Assembly: GCF_003111645.1 (NCBI RefSeq)
Contig: NZ_CP022187.1
Span: 558,001 to 622,000 of the forward strand
Origin: Parazoarcus communis
GTDB taxonomy: Bacteria > Pseudomonadota > Gammaproteobacteria > Burkholderiales > Rhodocyclaceae
DNA: 64,000 nt
Direction of reading: 5' to 3'
Shown: piece by piece, positions 63,699 to 64,000 of the stretch
How the letters are laid out: each line of letters starts with the position of its first letter
Position numbering within the stretch: the first letter of the stretch is position 1
Notes under the pieces: generated by a model
The model's input: the letters and a program-made list of their open reading frames with translations, nothing else
What the model was told of the DNA's origin: nothing
The model's database searches: none
Made by a program: the position numbers and the translations under genes

Positions 63699-63708
63699 GG
63701 AATGCGAA

Positions 63709-64000
63709 ATGAGACCGCTTGAAGGCATTACCGTCATTACCCTGGAGCATGCGATTGCCGCGCCCTTTGCCACCCGCCAGCTGGCGGATCTGGGCGCGCG
63801 GGTGATCAAGGTTGAACGTCCCGGCGTGGGCGACTTTGCCCGTGGCTACGACGAGCGCGTGCGCGGGCTGGCATCGCACTTCGTTTGGACCAACCGCTCC
63901 AAGGAGAGCCTTACGCTCGACGTCAAGGATCCGGAAGCCCAGACCATCCTCAAGCGCCTGATCGTCGAAGAGGCCGATGTGGTGGTGCAGAACCTCGCGC
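63709..64000 (+). CDS. Family III CoA-transferase (CaiB/Frc type), 3'-truncated by window
   Basis: Begins at the ATG at 63709, with GAGGAA upstream and 10 bp after the hydratase stop. The visible 97 residues are a typical family III start: LEGITVITLEHAIAAPFATRQLADLGARVIKVERPGVGDFARGYD, then FVWTNRSKESLTLDVKDPEA. The catalytic Asp lies beyond the window. In context it is a candidate succinyl-CoA:mesaconate/itaconate/citramalate CoA-transferase. A citramalyl-CoA lyase gene would be expected further right. Confidence 0.88.
   Translation, partial: MRPLEGITVITLEHAIAAPFATRQLADLGARVIKVERPGVGDFARGYDERVRGLASHFVWTNRSKESLTLDVKDPEAQTILKRLIVEEADVVVQNLA

Overview
The window looks like one chromosomal segment of a high-GC, metabolically versatile betaproteobacterium. 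Rhodocyclales such as Thauera, Azoarcus or Aromatoleum are the best guess. The basis is the gene content (aromatic-ring oxygenases, a gentisate operon, several TRAP/TTT solute transporters, NifJ-type pyruvate:ferredoxin oxidoreductase, CcoG, many LysR regulators) and a GC-rich codon bias; no rRNA or core marker fixes the genus.

Region 1 (1-10.9 kb) is two convergent catabolic operons. The rightward one holds an MDR-family oxidoreductase (cut by the window edge), two overlapping Rieske-oxygenase-like genes and a Bcr/CflA-type exporter. The two Rieske-like proteins are complementary: the first keeps the [2Fe-2S] ligands but has lost the mononuclear iron histidines, and the second keeps the iron site but has lost the Rieske ligands. 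The leftward operon has a complete ring-hydroxylating dioxygenase (alpha and beta), an ACMSD-like amidohydrolase, a phytoene-desaturase-like flavoprotein and a small conserved protein. A variant SDR and a VOC-fold protein follow. Region 2 (10.9-12.2 kb) is non-coding or decayed and carries what looks like the 3' end of a tRNA-Ser with its terminator.

Region 3 (12.2-25.1 kb) is a long leftward operon under a divergent LysR gene. It has a two-subunit transketolase, an SDR, a TRAP transporter, a 3-hydroxyisobutyrate/threonate-type dehydrogenase, an AEC carrier, a second single-chain transketolase, a hydroxyacid dehydrogenase and a glycerate 2-kinase. This suggests uptake of a sugar acid or branched sugar and its breakdown through hydroxypyruvate/tartronate semialdehyde to 2-phosphoglycerate. 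Region 4 (25.1-27.8 kb) is a scar: a LysR fragment, an internally deleted IS3-family element, a response-regulator fragment, then a Cys-rich duplicated lipoprotein.

Region 5 (27.8-36.1 kb) is a 3-hydroxybenzoate/gentisate operon (3-hydroxybenzoate 6-hydroxylase, gentisate dioxygenase, maleylpyruvate isomerase, fumarylpyruvate hydrolase, TRAP transporter) with a divergent LysR gene and a clear dyad between them. Region 6 (36.5-49.7 kb) holds redox and housekeeping genes: a thioredoxin-fold periplasmic protein, truncated hemoglobin with an SQR-like flavoprotein, NifJ plus a DHOD-like partner, an HD phosphohydrolase, CcoG, and a MocR/LysR divergent pair.

Region 7 (49.7-53.9 kb) is accessory. 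An unrecognised 536-aa gene of visibly lower GC lies between an attC-like hairpin and an attI1-like sequence, next to an intact IS1182-family element. Region 8 (53.9-64 kb) has LeuCD-like hydratase subunits, an AEC carrier, LysR, a PrpF-family isomerase, a TTT transporter (Tat-exported binding protein and a TctA-TctB fusion), a mesaconyl/itaconyl-CoA-hydratase-like protein and a family III CoA-transferase cut by the window end. Together these read as a C5 methyl-branched dicarboxylate (citraconate/mesaconate/itaconate/citramalate type) catabolic cluster.
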